A DNA stretch of 64,000 nucleotides from Chryseobacterium arthrosphaerae (GCF_001684965.1 NZ_MAYG01000023.1:1-64000), one strand, 5' to 3'; numbered from the stretch's first letter, positions 35,773-44,128 are shown. Made by a program: numbers and translations. Notes: generated by a model not told the origin, from the sequence alone.

Positions 35773-35805
35773 TTTGAACTTTAAGCCTTAAATTTATTAT
35801 CTTTG
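35773..35805 (+). promoter_or_regulatory. full-consensus promoter of the TPR membrane protein gene
   Basis: TTTG at 35773-35776 and TATCTTTG at 35798-35805 with 21 nt between them; the start codon is 18 nt downstream. Confidence 0.75.
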
Positions 35806-35823
35806 CACTTCTAAAATTTAATA

Positions 35824-36393
35824 ATGAATAAGAACATTAAAATTGCAGTAGCAGCACTTCTTATCCTTCTGGGACTTTATATGATGATTTTCACCAGAAA
35901 TCTTGGATGGGGTATTGTTGTTTTCCTTCTTGCCGCATTTCCAATTTTACTTTACTTTAAAAATGAGTATATCCTTTTGGCATTCTGGCAACTGAGAAAG
36001 CAGAATATGGAAAAAGCTGCAGAATGGCTGACAAAAATTACTGATTATAAAGGACAACTTCATAAGACCCAATACGGATATTTCCACTATTTATTAGGAT
36101 TAACTCAAGCTCAGGATCACCCGACAAAAGTTGAACCTCTAATGAAAAAAGCCCTGGAATATGGTTTGAATATGAAGCATGACAGAGCAATGGCTACTTT
36201 AAACCTTGCCGCAGCCGCTATTTCTAAAGGAAGAAAACAGGAAGGGCAGAAACTACTGGAAGAAGCTAAGAGACTGGACAGTGCCGGTATGATGACTGAT
36301 CAGATCAAAATGATGAAAGATCAGCTGAAAATGCCTTCCATGCAGAAGCATATGCACAATCCTAATATGAGAAACAGAGGGAAATTCTTCTAA
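35824..36393 (+). CDS. membrane-anchored TPR protein
   Basis: 189 aa. Two N-terminal membrane helices (about 5-25 and 27-46) precede a helical domain with TPR-like repeats (FHYLLGLTQAQDHPTKVE, NLAAAAISKGRKQEGQKLL). The tail is rich in Met, Asn and basic residues. A conserved Flavobacteriia family of unknown role; scaffolding at the inner membrane is plausible. It has a strong promoter and terminator of its own. Confidence 0.75.
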   Translation: MNKNIKIAVAALLILLGLYMMIFTRNLGWGIVVFLLAAFPILLYFKNEYILLAFWQLRKQNMEKAAEWLTKITDYKGQLHKTQYGYFHYLLGLTQAQDHPTKVEPLMKKALEYGLNMKHDRAMATLNLAAAAISKGRKQEGQKLLEEAKRLDSAGMMTDQIKMMKDQLKMPSMQKHMHNPNMRNRGKFF

Positions 36394-36414
36394 GAAATAA
36401 AGATATAATAAAAA

Positions 36415-36446
36415 GTAAAGCACCTGAAGCAGGTGCTTTTTTTATG
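36415..36446 (+). terminator. terminator after the TPR protein gene
   Basis: Stem AAAGCACCT / AGGTGCTTT with a 5-nt loop and a long T run. Confidence 0.9.
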
Positions 36447-36524
36447 TCAAAAATCCTGAATTGATCCTTAATCCGGTATCAGAATAAGTTTATTTTGTTT
36501 CCTGTATTTTAACCGGGATTCAGG

Positions 36525-37157
36525 CTACATTTCCGAATTCTGGTCATATCCGTAAAATTTCGGCATCTGCCAGTGGTATTTTACAGCTAAGGTTCTGATG
36601 GCAACAATCAGTAAAATAGTAAAGATCTGGATAAAAGTATAGGACAGGGGAGTGTATTTCGTCATTAATAAGAATGCAGCTCCTCCTACAATACATGCTG
36701 TAGCATAAATTTCCTTTCTGAATATCAATGGAATCCTGTTGAGCAGGATATCCCGTATAATCCCTCCGAAGCAGCCGGTTATGGTTCCCAATGCAATACA
36801 GATCAACGGATGGATGCCTGCATTTAATCCTTTCTGAACACCAATGATGGTAAATAACCCGAGCCCGAAGCTGTCGAAAATAAATAACGTCACCTGAAAG
36901 TTCTTTTCAAGAGATTTAAAAACCATTGAAAAAATACTGGTGGCCAGAATCAGACCACACATCAGGAGATCATGCATCCAGAATACGGGAATATCCAACA
37001 GGAGATCCCTTACAGTTCCTCCCCCTACGGAAGTCACAAAGGCAATAATAAGAACGCCGAAGGGGTCAAGCCGTTTCTGCATGGCTGCAAAACTTCCTGA
37101 CATGGAAAACGCAATGGTCCCAAGTACTTCTATAGCGAAATTGAACTGTTCGTGCAT
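36525..37157 (-). CDS. trimeric intracellular cation channel (TRIC) family protein
   Basis: 210 aa with six to seven membrane helices in the UPF0126/TRIC pattern: two related repeats each containing a glycine-rich GGGTVRD (FVTSVGGGTVRDLLLDIPVF) and FGGIIRDILLNRIPLIF. TRIC channels conduct K+ or Na+ across the inner membrane; some bacterial members are linked to glycine uptake (YadS-like). The ATGAGTAAT repeat array begins 6 nt before its start codon, so its promoter must lie inside the neighbouring repeat-bounded segment. Confidence 0.9.
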   Translation of the reverse strand: MHEQFNFAIEVLGTIAFSMSGSFAAMQKRLDPFGVLIIAFVTSVGGGTVRDLLLDIPVFWMHDLLMCGLILATSIFSMVFKSLEKNFQVTLFIFDSFGLGLFTIIGVQKGLNAGIHPLICIALGTITGCFGGIIRDILLNRIPLIFRKEIYATACIVGGAAFLLMTKYTPLSYTFIQIFTILLIVAIRTLAVKYHWQMPKFYGYDQNSEM

Positions 37158-37162
37158 ATACT

Positions 37163-37193
37163 ATGAGTAATGAATAATGAGCAATGAGTAATA
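37163..37193 (+). repeat. ATGAGTAAT repeat array, left arm of an inverted pair
   Basis: Four near-identical units. Within it, AATGAGCAATGAGTAAT (37176-37192) is the exact reverse complement of 37579-37595 on the far side of the four-helix-bundle pseudogene. Confidence 0.75.
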
Positions 37194-37206
37194 AAAATTA
37201 TGCCAC

Positions 37207-37580
37207 TTAAATCTGAGACAGTTTAAATTTATATTTGGTCATAACCTTTACAAGCTCTTCACATTCTGATTTTAAATGTAGAATTTTTTCCGGACTTATA
37301 TATTCCATTTCTTCAATAATTTCAAGCCAAAGTTGGGTTTCATCGATTTCCTCAACTACAATACAGATTTTAGCAAATTTTTCTTTTTCAGATCTCGCTC
37401 TCGAAACAGCTCTGTAATTAGCGGCTACAGACGTTGAAGATCTTATAATTTGCTTTCTTATGATTGAAATATCGCGTCAGAATATGGCAATACAGAAAGT
37501 GTTCTGATGATAGCAATAGAGAATTTCTTAGTTCTTTCACGAAAAACCTGATTAAAATCCATATTATCAAAATTACTCAT
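37207..37580 (-). pseudogene. four-helix-bundle protein (23S rRNA-IVP family), frameshifted
   Basis: Read on the minus strand, the ATG at 37580 opens MSNFDNMDFNQVFRERTKKF and continues to LPYSD before a stop at 37458. In the next frame, from about 37473, the family's other half follows: DISIIRKQIIRSSTSVAANY, RAVSRARSEKEKFAK, VVEEIDETQLWLEI, then to a stop at 37207. The pattern RTKxF...LP...IRxQIxRSxTSVAANYRAxxRARS is diagnostic of the IVP/S23 four-helix-bundle family. Removing one base near 37471-37476 would explain the break. Start and frame lie within inverted ATGAGTAAT arrays. Confidence 0.82.
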
Positions 37581-37597
37581 TACTCATTGCTCATTGT
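37571..37597 (-). repeat. ATGAGTAAT repeat array, right arm; supplies the pseudogene start
   Basis: On the minus strand it reads CAATGAGCAATGAGTAATG followed by AGTAATT; the last ATG of the array is in frame with the four-helix-bundle gene. The array ends 3 nt before the coaD stop. Confidence 0.75.
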
Positions 37598-37599
37598 AT

Positions 37600-38064
37600 T
37601 TATCTTTCAACCCTGACGGAATCCGGAACCATCAGCTCATATTCACCGCCGTGGGTGATGATTTCCCTTACGATGCTGCTGCTGATGAATGATTTCCCTG
37701 AAGAGGTCAGTAAAAATACGGTTTCTAATTTTTTGTGGGCTAAAGTTCTGTTGGTGTGGGCTATTGCTTTTTCGAATTCAAAATCAGCAGGATTTCTAAG
37801 TCCCCTGATGATGTATTGAGCATTTTTTTCGAAGCAGTAGTCTACGGTAAGTCCTTCGAATGAATCTACTTCCACATTGGGAAATTCTGCCACAGAGTTT
37901 TGAATGAATTCCATTCTTTTTTCAAGAGGAAACATATATTTTTTCTGGGAATTCTGTCCGATGGCAATGATGAGTTTATCAAACAGCGGAGCCGCTCTTT
38001 CTATAATGTCATAATGTCCCAGTGTAATAGGATCAAAAGATCCAGGGAAAACAGCAATTTTCAT
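37600..38064 (-). CDS. coaD: pantetheine-phosphate adenylyltransferase
   Basis: 154 aa. Joins ATP and 4'-phosphopantetheine to make dephospho-CoA. The nucleotidyltransferase signature is AVFPGSFDPITLGHYDI (TxGH at 15-18), with the later IIRGLRNPADFEFE and SSSIVREI motifs. Normal length. It is the last gene of a ddl-hypothetical-coaD run on the minus strand, 3 nt after the stop of the gene before it. Confidence 0.97.
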   Translation of the reverse strand: MKIAVFPGSFDPITLGHYDIIERAAPLFDKLIIAIGQNSQKKYMFPLEKRMEFIQNSVAEFPNVEVDSFEGLTVDYCFEKNAQYIIRGLRNPADFEFEKAIAHTNRTLAHKKLETVFLLTSSGKSFISSSIVREIITHGGEYELMVPDSVRVER

Positions 38065-38067
38065 ATC

Positions 38068-38523
38068 CTAGTTGTTTTCGTTTGATTTTTCGTAGAACAG
38101 CCTTAGATTGTCAAGGTTGAGGCTGCAGTTATTATTGAGAACCTGATTGGAAGACAGATTTAAGATTAAATCATTTCTTCCTATAATTTTTGAATTCTTA
38201 TAAACTTTGTCAATGGGATGAAACTTGATCTTACTTTCAAAATTTCCGCTTTCATTTTTCCTGATCACCCCTGAAAATAATACTTCGTTGTCCAGAGAGC
38301 TGATTTCAAAATAATTCGGAACTGTTTCATTATCAATGATCACATCATTTTTTTTGATATAGCCGAAACATTTTTTATGATCCAGATAGATCTCGTCAGG
38401 AGTAAAATTGACGTGTTGCGGCTCAAGCTTATTTTTGGGTAAATCTAATCTGAGCGCAGTGAACTCTTTTTGAGCAAATGCTGAAGAAGAAATAAATAAT
38501 GAAATAGTAAGAAGCCTGATCAT
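38068..38523 (-). CDS. secreted protein of unknown function in the ddl-coaD operon
   Basis: 151 aa from the ATG at 38523, which starts a good signal peptide (MIRLLTISLFISSSAFAQ); longer readings would run into ddl. The mature chain is predicted to be beta-rich (FTPDEIYLDHKKCFGYI, NYFEISSLDNEVLFSGVI). No family is recognised. It lies 4 nt after ddl and 3 nt before coaD, so it is the middle gene of a three-gene operon. Confidence 0.72.
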   Translation of the reverse strand: MIRLLTISLFISSSAFAQKEFTALRLDLPKNKLEPQHVNFTPDEIYLDHKKCFGYIKKNDVIIDNETVPNYFEISSLDNEVLFSGVIRKNESGNFESKIKFHPIDKVYKNSKIIGRNDLILNLSSNQVLNNNCSLNLDNLRLFYEKSNENN

Positions 38524-38527
38524 CTGC

Positions 38528-39511
38528 TTATTTATTAAGGGCTTTTTCAACTTCATTTCCACAAAGGTCCATGATGGAAATTCCATAATGTCTGGCCTGT
38601 TGAGGAAGAATACTTGCAGGAGAGAATCCAGGGTTGGTATTCATTTCAAGCATATAAGGAATACCGTCCATCAGGATATATTCACTGCGTGAAAAACCGC
38701 TCATGCCTAAAGAATTGTAAGCTCTTTTAGCAATTTCTTCCACTCTTTTTGTGGTTTCTTCATCAATTCTTGCAGGGGTAATTTCTTCAGAAGCGCCTTC
38801 ATATTTAGCTTCGTAGTCAAAAAATTCGTTGGTAGGTACAATTTCGGTAATTCCCAATACAATGGTTTCTCCTTTGAAATCGATAACACCTACGGAAACT
38901 TCCATACCGTTCAGGAAACTTTCAATCAGGATTTCGTCGTCTTCTTTGAATGCAATTTCAGTGGCAGCAATCAATTCGGATTTTTCTTTCACTTTTGAAA
39001 TTCCCAGAGAAGATCCGGACTGGTTGGGCTTTACAAAAAGAGGAAGGTTCAGTTCTTCCACGATCTTATCAACATCAATGGCTTCTCCTTTTCTTAAGTA
39101 AATACTTTTTGCAGAAGGAATCCCGTATTTTGAGAGTACGGCAAGAGTATCTTTTTTATTGAAGGTAAGGGCACTCTGATAAAAATCACAGCCTGTATAT
39201 TTCTGGCCTATTGCATCCCAGTAAGCCTGAAGAATCCCGTTCTCACCCGGAGTTCCGTGGATGATGTTGAAACATACGTCAAATTTCAATGTTTCACCAT
39301 TGTCTAAGGTCACAGAAAAATCACCTCTGTTGATCTCATATTTCTTATCATTTTCTCCTAAAAAATACCATTCGTCTTTCAGGACTACCACTTTATATAC
39401 ATCATACAGATTTCTGTCTAAAGAATCATAGATCAGCTGTCCGCTTTTTAAGGAAACCACATATTCGTCAGAATAGCCTCCCATTACTACGGCAACACTT
39501 TTTTTGTTCAT
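38528..39511 (-). CDS. ddl: D-alanine--D-alanine ligase
   Basis: 327 aa from the ATG at 39511; an in-frame ATG two codons earlier (39517) is equally open. Makes the D-Ala-D-Ala dipeptide for peptidoglycan. ATP-grasp landmarks are VVMGGYSDEYVVSLKSG, the NIIHGTPGENGILQAYWDA loop, FVKPNQSGSSLGISKV and the metal-binding YMLEMNTNPGFS near the end. Length is a little below the usual 350. A consensus -7 box lies 23 nt upstream. Confidence 0.95.
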   Translation of the reverse strand: MNKKSVAVVMGGYSDEYVVSLKSGQLIYDSLDRNLYDVYKVVVLKDEWYFLGENDKKYEINRGDFSVTLDNGETLKFDVCFNIIHGTPGENGILQAYWDAIGQKYTGCDFYQSALTFNKKDTLAVLSKYGIPSAKSIYLRKGEAIDVDKIVEELNLPLFVKPNQSGSSLGISKVKEKSELIAATEIAFKEDDEILIESFLNGMEVSVGVIDFKGETIVLGITEIVPTNEFFDYEAKYEGASEEITPARIDEETTKRVEEIAKRAYNSLGMSGFSRSEYILMDGIPYMLEMNTNPGFSPASILPQQARHYGISIMDLCGNEVEKALNK

Positions 39512-39533
39512 AACCATATAGTATCAATTAAGG

Positions 39534-39541
39534 CAAATTTA
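39534..39541 (-). promoter_or_regulatory. -7 box of the ddl operon
   Basis: TAAATTTG on the minus strand with TTG about 16 nt upstream, close to the consensus spacing. It precedes the ddl start by about 23 nt. Confidence 0.55.
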
Positions 39542-39633
39542 ATGATTTTATATAATGCAATACGGGAAATCGGTAAATTTTAAAATCAAAAATGAATTGT
39601 GTTAAATAAAAAGTCCATTCTAAAATTATTAGC

Positions 39634-39641
39634 TATATTTG
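39634..39641 (+). promoter_or_regulatory. -7 box that fixes the PASTA protein start
   Basis: TATATTTG lies 27 nt before the ATG at 39668. The longer frame from the GTG at 39599 would start upstream of this promoter, so the later ATG is preferred. Confidence 0.6.
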
Positions 39642-39667
39642 CGGTTATAATTAAAGTATTTTTAAGT

Positions 39668-40759
39668 ATGCTTAAATCACTTTTCAATTGGAAAGTTTTA
39701 GTGAATTTAGTAGTAGCCATCGGTGTTTTTGTGGGTCTGGTATGGCTTACATTCCGCTGGTTGGAGTACCATACGAATCACGGTCAGGAAATCCCTGTTC
39801 CCAATGTAGTAAATAAATCGGTGCATGATGCCGTTAAAATATTAGATGACACCGGATTGGAATATGAAGTAGACAGTGCCAATTATGACCCTAAATACAG
39901 ACCGTTTCAGGTGCTGCAGGTTTACCCGGCACCAGGTTCCCGTGTGAAGGACGGAAGAACTGTACGTCTTAAAGTGAATCCAAGAACCTGGGCTCCTATT
40001 GTTGTTCCGGATGTGATCAACAAATACTCGGGACTGGCATTCCAGAGACTGGATCAGGTAGGTCTTAAGATCGGGGATACCATCTATGAGCCAAGTATCC
40101 AGAAAGATGCCCTTTTAAGGATCTTATATAAAGGAAATGCCGTAAATCCGGGAGCTAAAATTCCTAGATTCTCCATTATTGATGTAGTAGTAGGATCAGG
40201 ACCTATGAGAAATATCTCTATTCCTAATGTGGTAGGACTTTCTGTAAAAGAAGCAAGAGCGGTGATTACCAAGAGTATGTTTGAAGTAGGACTGGTAGAA
40301 TATGAAGATGGCGGTAAGGATGAGTCTGATATCATTTATTATCAGGATCCGGCTGCAGGAGATGTTCGTGACCAGGGAATGCAGATTGACCTTTGGGCAA
40401 GTAAGCGTACACCTGCCGAGCTCAGAGCAAAAGTAGAACAGCTGAATTCTATTTACCGTATGAAAGTAGATACTTCGCTGCCTCCGGTACGATATGAAGA
40501 AGTACACAATGAACCGGTATATGAAGCTCCGGTAGTACCTCCTCCGGCACCTAAAAAAGAAACCCCTAAGCCGGAAGTGCCTAAAACAGAGACTCCGAAG
40601 GCTCAGACCACCACCCCTAAGCCTTCAGGTACAGGAACAGAAAAACCTAAAACGTCTTCTAATACTCCTGCAGCAGGAAGTACAGCCAAGCCGGCTTCCT
40701 CTACCACTGCAACACAGCCTGCCCAAAAGCCGAAAGCTAAGAAGGTAGTCGTAGAATAA
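39668..40759 (+). CDS. PASTA domain-containing membrane protein
   Basis: 363 aa from the ATG at 39668. One N-terminal membrane helix (about 12-30) is followed by three PASTA domains, opening at PVPNVVNKSVHDAVKIL, VVPDVINKYSGLAFQRLDQ and SIPNVVGLSVKEARAVI. A Pro/Lys/Thr-rich linker makes up the last 100 residues. PASTA domains bind peptidoglycan stem peptides, so this likely senses or anchors to the cell wall. It is divergent from ddl. No kinase domain is present, unlike Gram-positive PASTA kinases. Confidence 0.92.
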   Translation: MLKSLFNWKVLVNLVVAIGVFVGLVWLTFRWLEYHTNHGQEIPVPNVVNKSVHDAVKILDDTGLEYEVDSANYDPKYRPFQVLQVYPAPGSRVKDGRTVRLKVNPRTWAPIVVPDVINKYSGLAFQRLDQVGLKIGDTIYEPSIQKDALLRILYKGNAVNPGAKIPRFSIIDVVVGSGPMRNISIPNVVGLSVKEARAVITKSMFEVGLVEYEDGGKDESDIIYYQDPAAGDVRDQGMQIDLWASKRTPAELRAKVEQLNSIYRMKVDTSLPPVRYEEVHNEPVYEAPVVPPPAPKKETPKPEVPKTETPKAQTTTPKPSGTGTEKPKTSSNTPAAGSTAKPASSTTATQPAQKPKAKKVVVE

Positions 40760-40782
40760 AATCAGATTAATATCAAAAAATA

Positions 40783-40814
40783 CTGGCTTCAACTGCAAAA
40801 TGTTGAAGCCTTTT
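40783..40814 (+). terminator. terminator between the PASTA gene and rluD
   Basis: Stem GGCTTCAAC / GTTGAAGCC with an 8-nt loop followed by TTTTG, placing rluD in its own unit or under readthrough. Confidence 0.82.
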
Positions 40815-40833
40815 GTGTAAAAAATATAAAACA

Positions 40834-41907
40834 ATGTCAGAAGATAACGAAGATTTTTTAGATGAAGAATTATTAGATTCCAACAGTATCGAAAACATCG
40901 ATATTGATGAGGAAAATAAAGGATTGTATGAGCATCTTAACATCACTGTTGATCCTAAGCAGGAACCTTTAAGAATAGACAAATTCCTTCTGATCTACAG
41001 GCAGAATTCTTCCAGAAATAAAATTTCGCAGACCTGCAGGGCCGGAAACGTTATAGTGAACGGAACTGCCGTAAAGCAGAATTATCGTGTGAAGCCGGGA
41101 GATCAGATTTCCGTATTGCTTACGCATCCTCCGAGAGAAAATGTCATTATTCCTCAGGATATTCCTCTGAATATCGTTTATGAAGATGATGATCTTGTAG
41201 TAGTAGACAAGGAAGCGGGAATGGTGGTGCATCCGGGACACGGGAACTGGGACGGTACCCTTGTGAATGCACTGGCTTTTCATTTTGAAAAGAATGGCGA
41301 TAAATCTGACCTCGACAGGGTAGGACTGGTACACAGAATTGATAAAGACACTTCCGGGCTTCTGGTAATTGCCAAGAATGAATATGCATTAAGTTTTCTC
41401 GCCAAACAGTTCTTCAACAGGACTACAAAGAGACTGTACTGGGCTTTTGTATGGGGAAATCTTCAGGATGAGGAAGGAACCATCCGTGGGCACATCGGAA
41501 GACATCCTAAAAACAGAATGCAGATGTCCGTATACGAGGACGGCAGCCAGGGGAAACATGCGGTAACCCATTATAAGGTACTGGAACGTTTCAAATATAT
41601 GACCTGGGTAGAATGCAAACTTGAAACCGGAAGAACACACCAGATCAGAGCTCACTTCAAACATATCGGGCATACCCTGTTCAATGATGAAAGATACGAA
41701 GGACATACGCCTTTGAGAGGGATCAATCTTCCGAAATACAAACAGTTTATCAAAAATGTTTTTGAGATTCTTCCAAGACATGCCCTTCATGCGCACACCC
41801 TTGGATTTATACACCCGACAACAAAAAAGGAATTATATTTTGAAAGCCCAATGCCCAAAGATATGGCGGATGCTGTAAAAAAATGGAGAAATTATTTGGA
41901 AAACTAA
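40834..41907 (+). CDS. rluD: RluA-family 23S rRNA pseudouridine synthase (RluD-like)
   Basis: 357 aa from the ATG at 40834; an earlier in-frame ATG at 40813 lies inside the terminator T run and is unlikely. An acidic leader (about 1-25) precedes an S4 domain (RIDKFLLIYRQNSSRNKI). The catalytic loop is HRIDKDTSGLLVIAK, with the active Asp in RIDKDTSG. Landmarks ETGRTHQIRAHFKHIGHT and ILPRHALHAHTLGF follow. RluD modifies helix 69 of 23S rRNA; the exact site here is an inference. Confidence 0.93.
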   Translation: MSEDNEDFLDEELLDSNSIENIDIDEENKGLYEHLNITVDPKQEPLRIDKFLLIYRQNSSRNKISQTCRAGNVIVNGTAVKQNYRVKPGDQISVLLTHPPRENVIIPQDIPLNIVYEDDDLVVVDKEAGMVVHPGHGNWDGTLVNALAFHFEKNGDKSDLDRVGLVHRIDKDTSGLLVIAKNEYALSFLAKQFFNRTTKRLYWAFVWGNLQDEEGTIRGHIGRHPKNRMQMSVYEDGSQGKHAVTHYKVLERFKYMTWVECKLETGRTHQIRAHFKHIGHTLFNDERYEGHTPLRGINLPKYKQFIKNVFEILPRHALHAHTLGFIHPTTKKELYFESPMPKDMADAVKKWRNYLEN

Positions 41908-41958
41908 AAATATATTGAGAATTTTTTTATATTTGTTGAATTGAAATCAAGATTTGTT

Positions 41959-42909
41959 ATGAGAAAACTATATGCTATCGTATGTTTAGCTCTTTTGTCA
42001 AATGCATACAAAGCACAAGAATCACTACCATACTATCAGCAATATCTTTTGGATGGTGAGTTCCTGTTCAACCCAGCTCAATACGGAAAAACAGATTACG
42101 TACAGCTCAACGCCAATTATCAACAACAATTTTCCAAATTCAGCAATTCTCCGAATGTACAGTCACTCGGGATCAATGCGAATATCTTTGATAGAGTGGG
42201 TGCTGGTATCTCCGTATTCAGAGACAGCAACGGGCCTATTTCTGCTGGTGGTATTACAGCAGGTGCTTCATATTTTATTCCTTTAAGCAGTGAAGGAGAC
42301 AGAAAAGATCAGTTCTCTTTCGGTACAAGCGTTAACTTTTATAACATGAATTTTGATTACTCCAAAATCAATACTGAGGAAGGAGGTGATCCATTATTAA
42401 GAGGTGAAGAAAGTAATATCTTTATGGTATATGCCAACTTCGGTTTAGCAGCTACCTACAGAGGATTATTCGGAGGCGTTTCCGTGAATGATATCGCATT
42501 AAGCAATGATGCTTCTATCGTCAACAACTACGAGCCTTCACCAATCAAATTTTTCTTAAACTTAGGGTATAACTGGAATATCGCTGATAATATTACCTTA
42601 GCACCTTCAGCTTTGATCAACCTGAATACCAACTCAACAAGAATGATCGACTGGAACCTTATGGCGACGTTCTCCAATGATATCAACGCATTCTCTTTCG
42701 GGGTAAGCTACAGAACGGTTCAGAACAGATTCGACAATCAGAACCTGAGTATCTCTCCAATTGTAAAAGTGAGATTCAACAAATTTATGATCGGAGCAAC
42801 GTATAACCTTGGAATATCTGATATTCAGTCTTATGGAGGAAACAGCTTCATGATCGGTCTTGGTTATAACTTCGATAACTTTATTAATGTTAGAGGATTT
42901 AGATATTAA
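41959..42909 (+). CDS. PorP/SprF family type IX secretion system membrane protein
   Basis: 316 aa from the ATG at 41959, giving a signal peptide (MRKLYAIVCLALLSNAYKAQ). The opening LPYYQQYLLDGEFLFNPAQY is the family signature in slightly altered form, and a long beta-rich barrel follows to the ending FDNFINVRGFRY. SprF-type proteins assist export of specific type IX cargo, usually SprB-like adhesins encoded next door; no such adhesin is present here. It lies just before the hemW gene. Confidence 0.88.
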   Translation: MRKLYAIVCLALLSNAYKAQESLPYYQQYLLDGEFLFNPAQYGKTDYVQLNANYQQQFSKFSNSPNVQSLGINANIFDRVGAGISVFRDSNGPISAGGITAGASYFIPLSSEGDRKDQFSFGTSVNFYNMNFDYSKINTEEGGDPLLRGEESNIFMVYANFGLAATYRGLFGGVSVNDIALSNDASIVNNYEPSPIKFFLNLGYNWNIADNITLAPSALINLNTNSTRMIDWNLMATFSNDINAFSFGVSYRTVQNRFDNQNLSISPIVKVRFNKFMIGATYNLGISDIQSYGGNSFMIGLGYNFDNFINVRGFRY

Positions 42910-42924
42910 TCAATTTAATTTAAA

Positions 42925-42932
42925 TAAATTTG
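42925..42932 (+). promoter_or_regulatory. -7 box before hemW, overlapping the upstream terminator
   Basis: TAAATTTG lies 28 nt before hemW. Transcription would begin inside the left arm of the terminator hairpin (42933-42954), so the new transcript would not form it, while the sprF transcript would. Confidence 0.45.
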
Positions 42933-42960
42933 AGCTCTGGATTTTTCCAGGGCTTTTTTT
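42933..42960 (+). terminator. terminator after the PorP/SprF gene
   Basis: Stem AGCTCTGG / CCAGGGCT with a TTTTT loop, followed by TTTTTT. Its T tract ends at the base before the hemW start codon. Confidence 0.75.
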
Positions 42961-44085
42961 ATGATATACATTCACATCCCTTTCTGTAAACAGAAATGCA
43001 GCTACTGTAACTTTCATTTTTCAACATCTTTGAATTTCAAGGATGAAATGCTGCGTGCTATGAAGACTGAAATCATGCTCAGAAGGAATGAACTGCAGAA
43101 CAAATCTCTGAAATCATTGTACTTTGGAGGGGGAACTCCTTCTATTCTCTCAGTAGATGAGATCAATTCTTTAATTGATGAAGTCCTAAAGTACTTCAGT
43201 TTTGAAAAAGATATAGAAATTACTCTCGAAGCCAATCCCGATGATCTGGATAAAAATTTTTTGAAGCAGCTGGCCGGAACTCCTGTCAACAGACTTTCGA
43301 TAGGGACCCAAAGTTTTTTTGAAGAAGATCTTAAACTGATGAACAGGGCTCACACTGCGTCAGAAGCAGAGAGTTCGATCAAAAGGGCCCAGGATTTCGG
43401 ATTTGAAAACCTGAGTATTGATCTAATTTACGGTTCGCCTACCTCCAATCTTGAGATCTGGAAAGAAAATCTAAACAAAACCATAGCACTGGAGGTTCCT
43501 CATATTTCTTCCTATGCTTTAACGGTGGAACCCAAAACTGCTCTGGAAAACTGGATATCAAAAGGAAAGGTGAAAAGTCCTAAAGAAGAAGAGCAAAACA
43601 GGGAATTTTATTATCTGTCGGATTTTCTGAAAGACAATGGCTTTGAACATTATGAAGTATCCAACTTTGCGAAGCCCGGATTCTATTCCAGACACAATTC
43701 TGCCTACTGGAAATATCAGGAATATCTGGGAATAGGCCCCTCTGCCCATTCTTATAACGGTTTTGATGTCAGGAGCTGGAATGTAGCCAATAATCAGCAA
43801 TATAATAAGAAACTTAATGATAAACAGCTGGCAAAAGAAGAAGAAATTCTATCCCTGGAAGATCAGTTCAATGAAATGATCATGATCGGGTTGCGTACTA
43901 CCTGGGGAGTTGACCTGGAAAGCCTGAAAAGTAAATTTTCAGATAGAATGCAGGAACACCTTCAGGCAGAAATCAAATCTAAAATTGAAGAAGGCGTTTT
44001 AATCATTGAAAATAATCATTTAAAAATCCCTGAAAAGCACTGGTTCATGGCAGACGGAATTGCTTCGGATTTGTTTATCGTATAA
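42961..44085 (+). CDS. hemW: radical SAM family haem chaperone HemW
   Basis: 374 aa. HemW carries a [4Fe-4S] cluster and haem for insertion into respiratory enzymes. The cluster cysteines C9, C13, C16 sit in IPFCKQKCSYCNF. Next are YFGGGTPSILS, TLEANPDDL, RLSIGTQSF and YGSPTSNLEIW; the C-terminal wing ends with WFMADGIASDLFIV. Coproporphyrinogen III oxidases (HemN) have a fourth cysteine and extra N-terminal residues, which are absent, favouring HemW. The start codon directly follows a terminator. Confidence 0.93.
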   Translation: MIYIHIPFCKQKCSYCNFHFSTSLNFKDEMLRAMKTEIMLRRNELQNKSLKSLYFGGGTPSILSVDEINSLIDEVLKYFSFEKDIEITLEANPDDLDKNFLKQLAGTPVNRLSIGTQSFFEEDLKLMNRAHTASEAESSIKRAQDFGFENLSIDLIYGSPTSNLEIWKENLNKTIALEVPHISSYALTVEPKTALENWISKGKVKSPKEEEQNREFYYLSDFLKDNGFEHYEVSNFAKPGFYSRHNSAYWKYQEYLGIGPSAHSYNGFDVRSWNVANNQQYNKKLNDKQLAKEEEILSLEDQFNEMIMIGLRTTWGVDLESLKSKFSDRMQEHLQAEIKSKIEEGVLIIENNHLKIPEKHWFMADGIASDLFIV

Positions 44086-44120
44086 TGTGGGTAGATATAC
44101 AAGTATGCCATAAAATTCAC

Positions 44121-44128
44121 TATTTTTG
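44121..44128 (+). promoter_or_regulatory. -7 box that fixes the murI start
   Basis: TATTTTTG; the TTG at 44126 lies inside it, so transcription must start further down and the first usable start is the TTG at 44147. Confidence 0.55.

Noticed and set aside
37600-38064. coaD lost or altered by the nearby insertion
   Set aside because: Its full sequence, including HxGH and the C-terminus, is intact; the repeats end 3 nt before its stop.
39599-39667. Longer GTG-started version of the PASTA protein
   Set aside because: The -7 box at 39634-39641 lies inside this stretch, so the start would precede the transcript.
41389-41814. 141-aa minus-strand frame across rluD
   Set aside because: Antisense to a strong RluA-family match; no promoter or family.
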